From contig JAAAIG010000044.1 in assembly GCA_015852425.1 (NCBI GenBank), forward strand, positions 1-47,499: a DNA stretch of 47,499 nt. The letters are read 5' to 3'. The stretch is from Gryganskiella cystojenkinii. Lineage: Eukaryota; Mortierellomycota; Mortierellomycetes; Mortierellales; Mortierellaceae. The notes below the pieces were generated by a model. That model was given only the letters and a program-made list of their open reading frames with translations, ran no database searches and had not been told where the DNA came from. This document shows positions 9,774-20,085 of this stretch, in pieces. Each line of letters starts with the position of its first letter. The stretch's first letter is position 1. The translations under genes were made by a program, and so were the position numbers.

Positions 9774-12700
9774 ATGCAGGAGTCCAACGAGAATTCCTTC
9801 CAGGAACGAAAAGGAGATGATTATGTACAACCTGCTGTTAGCACCGAGTCAAAAGATCAAGTCGATCTCAACGACAAGGATACTCAAGTCATCTCACCTG
9901 CAGTCACGAGAATAACGGACAACACATCTGCGCCTTCTACCAAAGATACTTCAGCGACCTCTCCTCAACTCCGAAAGGGTCTTGTCTCGCCTGAGAACAA
10001 CGCTAATGCGCTTTCAAGGACCACGCTCTGGTGGTTGAACGGCCTCTTCGCCAAAGGTTACAAGAGGCGGATCGAGGAAGACGACATCTACCTCATGTTG
10101 GAAAGGAACCGAGCCCAAGTCCTGTGTGCACAACTGACCCGACAATGGGAACTGGAAAAGAAACGAGCCGCCGAGAAGACCAAGAAGTACCGACTGATGG
10201 GAAAGGACAAGGAAGCGACTCCGAGTCTGATCCGGGCCACGGTTTGGACTTTCTGGTCGCAGTATTATGATTGTATCATTGGAATGGAGTTGGGAGGTAT
10301 GGACACAAAAGCTCTCGATTGAGCTTGATGAACAGACGCATCTCTGATGTTGGTATTTTGGTGGCAAAATTGTTTCATAAATCATAAATTAACTCCCACT
10401 CTCTTTTAGACGCCTGCCAGATCTCGACGCCATTACTGATGCAACAGGTCATCAACTTCATCAACGACTCTTCGACACCCACTCCCCCTGCAGCCTGGCA
10501 TGGTTACGGACTCGCCGTAGGCATGGTGTTCCTGGCACTGATCCAGAACGTTCTCTACCAACGCTGGAACCTCGGATCCGTTCGTCTTGGTGTCCTGATC
10601 CGTGCCGCATTGATTGATCTCACCTTTCGAAAAGCGACCGCACTCTCGGCAAGATCTCATTTATTGTATCCAGATGGACGGATCGTCAACCTCATGTCGA
10701 CGGATGCTTCTCGTGTCGATACCGCTATGCTGTCGCTCACCCTCGTCGTCTCGGTCCCGATCTATACAATTGTCGTTGTGGGTTTGTTGATTAAGTTGAT
10801 GGGACCATCAGCACTTTTGGGATCTGCGCTCTTGATTCTCGTGAACCCCGTGCAGGCGTGGGCAATGAGCAAGTTGGGACCGGTCCGGAAAGTCGCGTCA
10901 GAGTACACGGATAGCCGAATCAAATTGACCTCTGAGATCTTGCAGGGAATCAAGGTCATCAAGTTCTTTGCATGGGAGGCCAGGTGAGTCGATCACTTTT
11001 GTTTTTAGCAAAGGACGACTAGCAGAATAATGTTGCTTTTTACTAAGCACGGCGTGATGTTCCGACATTCGTAATAGCTTTCTTCAAAAGTTATCAGATA
11101 TCCGGAAGAACGAGCTCAAGAATGTTGGCAAGTTACTCTATATTCGTGGAGCGGTCGCTGCCACATCAGCTGTAAGTCGATCAAGGCGATACTGCATACT
11201 TCCATCGGACGACTTTCCTAACTGCTGACTTTTTTTCCTTCATGTTTGACTAGTCACTTCCTGTTTTTGCCTCTGCACTCTCTTTTGTCCTTTATGCCGC
11301 TCTCGGTAACAAGTTGGAATCTTCGATCGTCTTCCCAGCTTTGGCATTCTTCACCGTGCTGAGAGTCCCACTCATGGTCTTGCCCTCGGCTTATACTGCC
11401 ACTGTGGATGCTTATGTGGCCATGCGTCGTATCGAAACATTTTTGCTTTCCGAGGAGACAGAGTCAATCCCACCACCCAACCCGGACCACGAGTTTGCCC
11501 TGTTGATGAAGGATGCGAGCTTCATGTGGGAACAATTGCCTCATTCAAGGCCAGACTCGATTCATTCTTCGACCACTACGACGGAAACTCCGTTTGACGT
11601 CCCTGAAGTACGGCAGGATCTTGGGGCGGGTGATGATGCGACTGTTACGAGCAACGTCGAGGACCAGGAGAAAGAAGATGATGATTCGGTTTCATACTTG
11701 CGCCATATCAACCTCCAGATTCCTAGAGGAAGTCTCGTTGCCGTAGTCGGCCCCGTCGGATCAGGAAAGTCTTCTCTATTGCAGGCCATGATCGGGAATA
11801 TGACCAAGACTTCTGGAGAGCTTGTTCGAGGCACCAATATCTCTTATGCGTCCCAGACAGCTTGGATCCAGAACGCAACTATCCGGGACAACATCCTGTT
11901 CGATACTCCCTACGACAAAGAACGGTACGATGAAGTGATCCGATCTTGTTCTTTAGAGCAGGACTTGGCGCTGTTCCCTTTTGGTGACATGATGGAGATT
12001 GGCGAGCGTGGGATTAACCTTTCGGGTGGTCAAAAGGCCAGATTGTCATTGGCGAGAACGGTTTATTTCAAAGCCGGGATGGTCATCCTAGATGACCCAC
12101 TCTCGGCTGTCGATGCGCATGTTGGCAAGCGGCTCTGGGAGGATTGTGTTTTGAACACTCTCAAGGGTAGGACGAGAATTATAGCAACTCATCAGCTGCA
12201 TGTTTTGCCTGATGTGGATTACATCCTCTGCATGAAAAACGGGGTGATTACCGAAGAAGGAACGTTCAAGGATTTGATGGCCAGGGAAGGTGGCGAGTTC
12301 TCAGTATTGATGGCCGAATATGGTGGTCTCGAGGGCGCAGAAGAGGAGGAACAACCGATGCAGGTTCAAGGACGCACACTATTGGAACGGACCAACACGT
12401 TCATTGGCGCCAGTAACGACAAGAACACCAAAGGTAGCAGCAGCGATGAGAGGAAGCTCCTCACTGAAACCAAGATCGATGTGATGGTGGACGACGATAT
12501 CGCTGGAGAGAAAGAGGAACCTACTGAGGCAGCAGAGAAGGCCCAGAAGAAGCTCATGTCTGAAGAAGAACGAGAGTCCGGTGCTGTCAAGGGAAACGTC
12601 TACAAAGGATACATCAGCGCTTCGGGCAAGTGGCTCTGGTTTGCCGTTTTCGGGTTCTTCTTACTGCAACAGTTCGCCAACGTCATGTATGTTTTCGTCT

Positions 12701-14654
12701 TCCGTGGAATAGGCATGGCAACCTGTGAATATTTGACTGTAACTTACATAAACTCTTCACTTTTTTTTATTTTTTTATTGGCCTATTAGGGGTAATCAAT
12801 GGATGAGTTGGTGGAGCGAGGAACGTTACAGTTTCTCCTTTGCGACTTATTTGAGTGTCTACGTCGTTTGGGCATTGGCTCAGATGATCCTCGTCTTTGT
12901 CGCGGCCATGCTCCTGTCTTATTCTGTGGTCCGGACCTCGTATACCATGCACGATGAGGCTTTCAAGAAAGTGCTTTACTCACCTTTGGCCTTCTTTGAT
13001 ACTACTCCTATGGGTCGTATCCTTAACAGGTCAGGAGCCTCGAGACGCGGCTTAAATTCTTTTACATCTGGGCGAGTTAATTTCTAATTCCGTATCACCT
13101 TTTTTTTTTTTTTTTCCAACAGATTCTCTCGAGATGTAGATACATTGGACAATGTTCTCTGGGCAAAACTTTACGAATCCTTGATCACTGTCGTGACCTT
13201 GATCGGTACTCTGGCCCTGGTCATCATCGTGTTTCCCTGGTTGATCATCGCCATCATCCCTCTCTTGGGTGTTTACTATGCTCTATCAGTCTACTACCGT
13301 TCCACGTCTCGAGAAGTCAAACGTCTGGATTCCAATCTCAGATCTCATCTTTATGCATACTTTTCAGAGTCCCTGACTGGCCTTCCTACGTTAAAGGCTT
13401 ACAATGTCGTCCCCAAGGCAATCATGAAGAACGAGGATTTGATCGATTATTCTTCAGCACCCTATTACATATTCCAATTGGGGGCCCGTTGGGTCTCTAT
13501 CCGAATCAACGTCCTTGGTGCAGTGCTGACCTTTTCGACGGTAGTACTGATCGTGGCGACCAGGAAATCGATCAACCCAGCCGCTGCAGGTCTGGTCCTG
13601 AGTTACTTGGCGAGAATCTCGGGCGATTTGAACTGGGGTGTTCAAAGGTTATCGACACTGGAGAACAACATGAACTCGGCGGAGCGACTTGTGCACTATG
13701 TCCAGAACCTGGAGCAGGAACGACCTGCGGAAAGACCCGAGAATTCACCCTCGACTGTAGGAGACACGAATTGGCCTAGTAACGGTGCGATCGAGTTCCG
13801 AAACGTGTCCATGCGATACCGTCCCGAGTTGCCTCCCGTCTTACGTGACGTCTCGTTTACGGTTCAACCTGCTCAAAAATTGGCTGTAGTTGGTCGTACA
13901 GGTGCTGGCAAATCGTCCTTGATCCAGGCTCTTTTCCTCCTCTCGGAATTGGACCATGGTGAGATTGTGATTGACGGGATCGACACACAGATTTTGGGGA
14001 CAAGAGATCTCCGATCAAGGATTGCGATTATCCCTCAAGATCCGGTCTTGTTCCAGGGCACCGTACGGTATAATCTGGATCCATTGGCTCAACATACGGA
14101 GCAGGAGCTCTGGCAGGTTTTGGAGACTAGTGATCTAAAGAGTTATGTCCAAGCTCAGGAGGGAGGACTCGATGCCATGATCTCGGCTCAGGGTGAAAAC
14201 TTGAGTGTTGGACAGAGACAGCTTGTCTGTTTGTCAAGAGCCTTGTTGGCCAAATCCAAGGTCGTTGTGCTTGACGAAGGTAAAGATTTGTTAATGAACT
14301 GCGGCGCTACGTTGATAGACCATTCAGGTCTGAAGTGTGTGGGTCACTTTGAAACTAATCCTTCTCACCTTTATTCCTGTTTCTTTAGCTACGGCGAGCG
14401 TGGATATGGCCACAGATGCATTGATCCAAAAAGCTATTCGAATCGACTTTGCGTCTTCAACAGTAATTACGATTGCACACAGAATCAATACCATTATCGA
14501 TTACGACCGTGTGTTGGTCATGAGCAAGGGAAAGGTCGCCGAGTACGATACCCCCAAAAACCTGTTGAGCAACCCGGATTCGGTCTTTACCAGCATGGTC
14601 AACGAGACTGGACCTCAGAACGCGGCCCATCTTCGGTCCCTCGCCGGGCTGTGA
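9774..14654 (+). CDS. ABCC (MRP/Yor1-type) full-length ABC transporter
   Basis: Seven exons: 9774-10296, 10410-10983, 11078-11171, 11254-12686, 12790-13029, 13123-14279 and 14389-14654, giving 1428 residues in TMD1-NBD1-TMD2-NBD2 order. About 175 cytosolic residues precede TMD1 and there is no extra N-terminal TMD0, as in short MRPs and yeast Yor1. NBD1: Walker A GPVGSGKSS (563-571), signature LSGGQ (653-657), Walker B MVILDD (673-678) with Asp at the catalytic-Glu position, normal for ABCC, then DPLSAVDAHV and switch His in ATHQL. NBD2: Walker A GRTGAGKSS (1212-1220), signature LSVGQ (1315-1319), Walker B VVVLDE (1335-1340) split from ATASVD by the last intron, and IAHRI. These pumps export conjugates and drugs at the plasma or vacuolar membrane; the substrate cannot be read from sequence. 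A relic of its 3' end lies just downstream. Confidence 0.94.
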
Positions 14655-15902
14655 GAGTTTTCAAAACGAACAAAAACCCCCCCAACTCTACTCCTCAATT
14701 CTTTTCATTTAGAAAACAGCATGTATTACAACTTTACCTTTAATTATCATACCATACATAGAAAGAAACACACACAATAAAAATTCAAAGAATAGAAAAC
14801 AGCCATATCTTTAGCTTTTGATTTAAAAGCACTTTGAGCCTTTAAAATACCACTACAAAAAAGAAAACGAGAGTAGTGAATCAATATGAAACGCGTGCGT
14901 GTTGATTGCGCAGATAAAAAGTCAAAATGGTGTCTGTGATCCACTCCAATACACCCAAGAACCTGTTGAACCACCCGTATCCGGTCTTTACCAGCATGGT
15001 CGACGAGACTGGACCTCAGAACGCGGCTCGTCTTCGATCCCTCGCTGGTCTATAAGAAAAAAAGAGAAAAGGAAAAAAGAAGAGAGAAATATCGATCGTC
15101 AACATCGATCAATGGAAGCTACAAAAGGCGGCCCGAAGACAAAGCCGAGATTAAAACGCGTAATACAACAGAATAACGTGATAGAGGGCTACAAAAAGAG
15201 GCAAATGGTCATAACTAACTGCCGATACTACTAGGACCGTTAAATTGGCCTGGAGTCATTGTTCCGTGGATTTTATCAACCAGGCACAAAAACCTTTAGC
15301 CTTGCCTTGGAACAGGTCGTAGTTTGGGACAAAGATCCCTTCCCCCCCCCCCGAAGCTGAAGGACATCACCAACCTATGGATACAATCTTTACCAAAATA
15401 TTGCGCCATTCCATAATCCGTTCTCGCCAGGGCTAGTATGAGAAAAACTAAGACCTGGTCTAAACCATTCCATTTTTTCCTCTCCTTCTCGATGCGGACG
15501 AAATTAAAAAACACATTCCAGCTCTTACAAAACAATAACATTTACAAATTGGTCACGCTGAAGAAGCACGAATGTTTTTTTAAAAATTTGGATTTTGAGA
15601 ACTACATGACAAAGACAAGAAGAAGGCGGCTAAAGAAAGGGCGGAGAAAACAAAAGAAGGTACATACATACAAAGGGAGGGAATGAGACAAAATAACGCA
15701 ACAAAGGGGAAATGAAAAGACTGGAAAAGAATGGTGGGAAAAGTACAACTATTGACTACAGATGTGCACGCGTCAATGAAAAAAATGAAATGAAATGAAC
15801 AATAATGAATAAAAATGGAAAAGAAAAAGCAGACCTTGTAACCTTGTAACCCCTCCTTAATCTTTCAAATTGATATTGGCTTTGTCGATTGCGTAATAGT
15901 TA
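14655..15902. other. 3' intergenic region between convergent genes
   Basis: About 1.25 kb between the ABC stop and the stop of the convergent membrane-protein gene. It is A-rich on the plus strand and contains the ABC relic (14948-15055) and a C-run near 15342-15352. No intact gene is visible. Confidence 0.6.
14948..15055 (+). pseudogene. Relic duplicate of the ABC transporter 3' end
   Basis: These 36 codons, including the stop, align without gaps to the last 36 codons of the upstream ABC gene (14547-14654). By my count 15 of 108 bases differ, and 28 of 35 residues are the same (NTPKNLLNHPYPVFTSMV against DTPKNLLSNPDSVFTSMV, then a shared LRSLAGL). About half of the changes are silent, and the end codon is TAA in place of TGA. 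No Walker or signature motif is found before it, so only the tail of a former tandem copy remains, perhaps left when a second gene was deleted or by a partial tandem duplication. Confidence 0.85.
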
Positions 15903-18761
15903 TTAGAAGCCCAAGATGATATCCCTTTGGAGTCTACGCCATCTTCTCCGGACATTCTTCTTGATCTCCTTGGCCTTCTTGGTCACTGCTCCACCCGTTG
16001 CAGTCGACTGGAAATCCTCCAGGCCCTGTTGCCAGCGTTCATTCACACCTCGAACCACCTTGGACTGCATCATAGACTCGATCTTGTCCTCTGCGGCCCG
16101 GCTCACTTTTTTGGCCTGTTTCTTGAGATCCTCGACATGCGCAACCTTGGCTACATGTTTCATGGCCTTGGAATGCCACAATGCCTCGACACCGGCCTCG
16201 GCTTCCAAAAAGAGATCGTCTGCGACCTGAAGGACATTTCGAGTACTGAACAACTCTGCATTCTCCTGGACAACTTTTTGAACTTGATGAATCTGTTCCT
16301 TGAGGACCTGTTCAAACGGATGAGGAGCGACCTGAGGTGGGGTCGCACCCTGGAACTGAGACTGGATCTTGTCCGCAAACTCTTTTAATCGATCCGTCGC
16401 GGTATCCGTGGTCTTTTTCGCGTTCAGTCTCGCACGCTCAAAGATCGTCTGGGCTCGATTCAGAACGTCGTCCTTGTCGTTGTTGAGAATAATCACATTG
16501 TCCGACTGGTAGAGAAACGTGCGTGCCCATTCTACCAAATAACTCGTCCAAGAGAATAATGACCGACGAGTGTAGAACAAAGCCTGTTCAATTAGATAAG
16601 GCACCTCAGAAACACTCTTTTGGATCTCTCGCCAGTTGACCTGTCGTGACATCTCCAACAGGTTACTCTTGACTTTGGCAGTGGTTGTCTGCCATCGTTG
16701 ACGCCAGTAACGAATGTAGTCGGCCTCCTCTTCCTCATCATCCATATCCTCGCTGGCTCCTTCCTTCTCTGGATCGACAGCCGCCTTCCTGTCCTTGGTT
16801 CCTGTGCCGGTGGTCAGACATGACAATGGCTTGACAGTGCCCAGAGCCTTTGTCGTAAAGATCTCAGTGGCATGATCCGAGATCCGGGTCCCGTTCGCAA
16901 ACCAGACATGAAGATAAAACGCATCGTCGGAACAGATCCAAGGCGAAGAGGTCTCGGTCTTGGCAGATGTTGTCGTCGACAGTCTTTGAGGTCGCTTGGG
17001 TCGATACAGAGACCGGACATAGATATAGGTTCCGTTAAAGAAATCTCGGACAATCGGCTCTCCAAAGATCGTCACATGTTCGGGAGCCTCTTGGAGTGAC
17101 CAGGGTCTGTCATCCGTCAGGACTCGGACATGATAAGTTTCCGATTTACTACTGCTGCTACTCGTCCGGGGTTCAAAGTTTGCAGAGTAGGTCTGGAGAT
17201 GAGCGACGGCTAACCGATGATCGTGCGCATATCGGACACTGGCAATCTCTGCATGTGCAGTTCTGGAGGCTTCGATCCAGGACTGGTATGTCAAGTGGGT
17301 GGCAAATCCGGCGAAGAGGACGGAAATGATTACAAAGAGACCAAGAGCAACGGTTCGCAGCGTCTCGGTGTTAATGATATCAAAGCTTCCGGTGACCGTG
17401 TACCGTTGAGCAGAGATCTCGGCCGGGGTCAAAGGTCGAGCAGCTGTGGTGGCGGTGGTGGCGATAGCCGTTGGTTTCTTGACTGGTTGTTGTGGTTGCC
17501 GTTGATGTTGTTGCTCCTTAGGAGGGGAAGACAAGGAAGTTGACTTTTGGGGAGGAGAAGGGGTCAAGGGTACGACTTGGTCTTGGTCTTGGTCTTGGTC
17601 TTGCTCATCACCGGAACTGATTCGTGAAAACTCTTCTTCAGACTTGGAGGATCGACTCTTGCGCAAAGTCTGCACAGTTCTTGATGATGTTGAAGTAGTA
17701 GTATAAGTGACAGTTTTGACCTTTTCATCATCTGTCGCGGTCACCATATGTTCGACCGCGGGTACAGCTGTTGCTGCCCCGGACTTGATTTTGAGTTCCG
17801 TTGGTGCAGCAAAAGAGGAGGAAACTGCTGCGTCCTGGTTGGATGAGGGCGTCTCGACTGGTGCAATGTCATGGGTTGTTGAAGTGGTCGAGGAGGGCTC
17901 GTGCGGTTGCTCAGAAATGCTTTTAGAGGAATCATATTCTTGTGATACTGAACCTTGTTGTTGCTGTTGTTGCAGTGACAGCAGCGAAGACGACGAGGAG
18001 CGGATTTTGATCACATCCGCGTGGCTACTAGTCAGCGTACTTGAGGACGAGACTGAAGAGACCTGGGACTCTTCCATTGGCGTGGACGCTGACATGGTTG
18101 TGATTACATCAGGAACTATCTGCGACTGGAAGGTTTCAAAGGAGGGTGTGGCGGGTTGCACAACGGCTTCGTTCGTCGTTGTTGTGTCTTCGACGTGTTT
18201 CACAGGGATGTCCCTGAGAAGATGCGGTGGAGGCGAGGGCGAAAGGGCCATGGAGGGGTAGATAAAGTGCATAGGACCCCCAGGGTGGCTCGAGCTATTG
18301 GTATCCTCCGAGTTATGGGACATGGAACTCTGGGGTCGACTGGAGGCATTGCCTTCGAGATCGGAGGACTCGACCATGAAATAGTCGTCTTGCTCGCGTG
18401 TTCGACGGATCACTTGAGGTCTGCGGACAGCGGAAGGCACAGCGAGGTGGGCTAGGTCTTGGTGATGACGATGGTGATGATCGTGGCGTGAGAAAGTGAA
18501 GGAAGCTTGCGGGGTCTCTCCATCATCCTCTTCGTCATTTTCGTTATCAGTGTGGTTGTTATGCGTAGCGGTCGAATGAGCAGGGGAGGGAGAGGCGGAG
18601 GTGGATCTGAGAAGGAGTTGGTCCTCGTTATCGGAGGGATGGGAGACAAGTTCAGAGTCTGAGGAGGCATGTTGGTCATCAGCATCGTAACTGGTGTCAC
18701 CGTAACCGGAGTAACCACCGTCCGAGTCCGAGTGGTGATCGTCGACTGAAGAAGAAGACAT
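15903..18761 (-). CDS. Single-span membrane protein of unknown function, 952 aa
   Basis: One uninterrupted frame with no introns, unlike most genes here. Residues 1-460 are low-complexity: acidic/Ser-rich start, His-rich patch (93-100), Ser/Thr runs, a Gln run (264-269) and four Asp-Gln pairs near 387-395. A single hydrophobic span (about 469-492, LRTVALGLFVIISVLFAGF) follows. Residues about 540-650 look like a beta-rich extracytosolic domain: HVRVLTDDRPWSL, VTIFGEPIVRDFFNGTYIYV, then DAFYLHVWFANGTR, with two NGT N-glycosylation sites that support a lumenal or outer location. The remaining 300 residues are charged and helical with coiled-coil character. The domain resembles an Ig- or filamin-like strand pattern, but this is only an impression. 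With no N-terminal signal, a type II topology (long cytosolic N-tail, lumenal C-part) fits. I do not recognise the family. Confidence 0.85.
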   Translation of the reverse strand: MSSSSVDDHHSDSDGGYSGYGDTSYDADDQHASSDSELVSHPSDNEDQLLLRSTSASPSPAHSTATHNNHTDNENDEEDDGETPQASFTFSRHDHHHRHHQDLAHLAVPSAVRRPQVIRRTREQDDYFMVESSDLEGNASSRPQSSMSHNSEDTNSSSHPGGPMHFIYPSMALSPSPPPHLLRDIPVKHVEDTTTTNEAVVQPATPSFETFQSQIVPDVITTMSASTPMEESQVSSVSSSSTLTSSHADVIKIRSSSSSLLSLQQQQQQGSVSQEYDSSKSISEQPHEPSSTTSTTHDIAPVETPSSNQDAAVSSSFAAPTELKIKSGAATAVPAVEHMVTATDDEKVKTVTYTTTSTSSRTVQTLRKSRSSKSEEEFSRISSGDEQDQDQDQDQVVPLTPSPPQKSTSLSSPPKEQQHQRQPQQPVKKPTAIATTATTAARPLTPAEISAQRYTVTGSFDIINTETLRTVALGLFVIISVLFAGFATHLTYQSWIEASRTAHAEIASVRYAHDHRLAVAHLQTYSANFEPRTSSSSSKSETYHVRVLTDDRPWSLQEAPEHVTIFGEPIVRDFFNGTYIYVRSLYRPKRPQRLSTTTSAKTETSSPWICSDDAFYLHVWFANGTRISDHATEIFTTKALGTVKPLSCLTTGTGTKDRKAAVDPEKEGASEDMDDEEEEADYIRYWRQRWQTTTAKVKSNLLEMSRQVNWREIQKSVSEVPYLIEQALFYTRRSLFSWTSYLVEWARTFLYQSDNVIILNNDKDDVLNRAQTIFERARLNAKKTTDTATDRLKEFADKIQSQFQGATPPQVAPHPFEQVLKEQIHQVQKVVQENAELFSTRNVLQVADDLFLEAEAGVEALWHSKAMKHVAKVAHVEDLKKQAKKVSRAAEDKIESMMQSKVVRGVNERWQQGLEDFQSTATGGAVTKKAKEIKKNVRRRWRRLQRDIILGF
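17581..17606 (-). repeat. Six-base tandem repeat coding Asp-Gln
   Basis: Four copies of the hexamer TTGGTC/TTGGTCTT-type unit on the plus strand encode Asp-Gln pairs in the disordered N-part of the 952-aa membrane protein. Probably length-variable. Confidence 0.75.
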
Positions 18762-19198
18762 GCTGTGGAGGAGACGACGAGGGTATCGGATAGTGTCTCT
18801 CCTTATCTGTGTGTTTGATAATACAGGTCAGATGATAAAAGGAATGAGTGATTGTAAGTATTATTGATTGGTTGGTTGGTTGGTTGGATGGATCTGAAAG
18901 GAGGGAGAGGGGGGTATGAATGTATGTATGAAAGTGCAAGAAGGAGGAAGAAGAAGAAAAGGCAAAGTGCAAAGAAGGAGAGACGAGGAAGGTGAGATAA
19001 ATATAAAAAAAAAGAACAAACCACCGCGCCTTTTTCTTCATTTGACAGAGACCCTTTGTGCGCACCAAAAGGTGTCAGCACCTGAACACAAAAAAACTGC
19101 TCTCTCGCTCCTATGGATTTGCTCGTCTCACTTCACTATGGGCCAAGCAAAGAACCAGGGTTCAATGGAGAGAATATAATGAAACCATAATGATTCTC

Positions 19199-19217
19199 GC
19201 TCTCTCTCTCTCTCTCT
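19199..19217. repeat. TC dinucleotide microsatellite
   Basis: An uninterrupted TC run of about nine units in the intergenic region. Confidence 0.85.
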
Positions 19218-19420
19218 GATTCCCTCGCTCTCGTTCTCTCATGTGAGAAGCAATGTAGAAAAAGATCCCCGAAAGCTGTGCGTGTACCCACAAAGCACCA
19301 AGGAACAAGAATAAAGGCGAAGCAACGAACAGCGGTTTGTACCTGTTTGTTGAGTATAAGAGTATCTGTGTGTGGTAATAGCTGTCTCGTAGAAATATCT
19401 CTTTGTGTGTGTGTTTTCTC

Positions 19421-19444
19421 TGTCTGTCCGTCTGTCTGTCTGTC
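19421..19444. repeat. TCTG tetranucleotide microsatellite
   Basis: Six TGTC units with one TGTC-to-CGTC-type change, in the intergenic region. Confidence 0.8.
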
Positions 19445-20085
19445 GAAGGCTAGTTGATGGGAACAAAACCAGGATGACAAAGAAGTGGGATAAAGAAAGA
19501 GAGTCGAGAGAGTGGTGGAACGAATGAAGAAAAGAGAGAATGAAATGAATTGAAAAAGGGAGCTGAGAAGGAAAAAAAGGGGGCAAAGAAGAAACACACA
19601 GAGAGACAGGGCGTGTGCCACTCCGCCGATTATTCGCACGCCCTCTGTATTTGCAAATGGCCGCACGTGTAAACCCTTTTAATTACAAATATCCTTTCCA
19701 TTCGCACTCTCAAACAACTTGGTCCCTAATGTCGCGTCGCATATTCGACCTCAAGAGGACCCTTGGTCATAGCTAGTATCGTTCGAATAGCATGGCCATC
19801 GTTGGGATTTTGCGCTTCTCTCCCTGCTCTTCGTGCAATTTTGGAAACCAGGATCCAGGATTGGAGTTTTGAACACAGAATTTGGCGTAATATCTCAGCA
19901 ATACTTCTGTTTGTTTTAAAAAGCAGCGCGAACCATCTACAAGACAAGTAATAAAGGACAACAAAAGGCCACGGTATCATCCATGCTACATTGACCACTC
20001 GTCGTTGTCTCATTTTTTTATGTGCTTTATTTTATGTTTTGTTATGTTATTTGTCCCTATTTGTCTCTTGGTGACAAGTGGAAAA

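Larger units (their letters stand above)
18762..20085. other. Intergenic region with simple repeats
   Basis: About 1.3 kb upstream of the 952-aa gene and downstream of the DIP2-like gene, both on minus. It holds a TTGG repeat (18868-18887), a TC repeat (19199-19217) and a TCTG/TCCG repeat (19421-19444). Part is the promoter of the 952-aa gene. No gene or structured RNA was recognised. Confidence 0.6.

Noticed and set aside
19136..19666. 176-codon minus ORF in the intergenic region
   Set aside because: Phe/Ser/Leu-rich translation of TC and TCTG repeats, no start or splice support.
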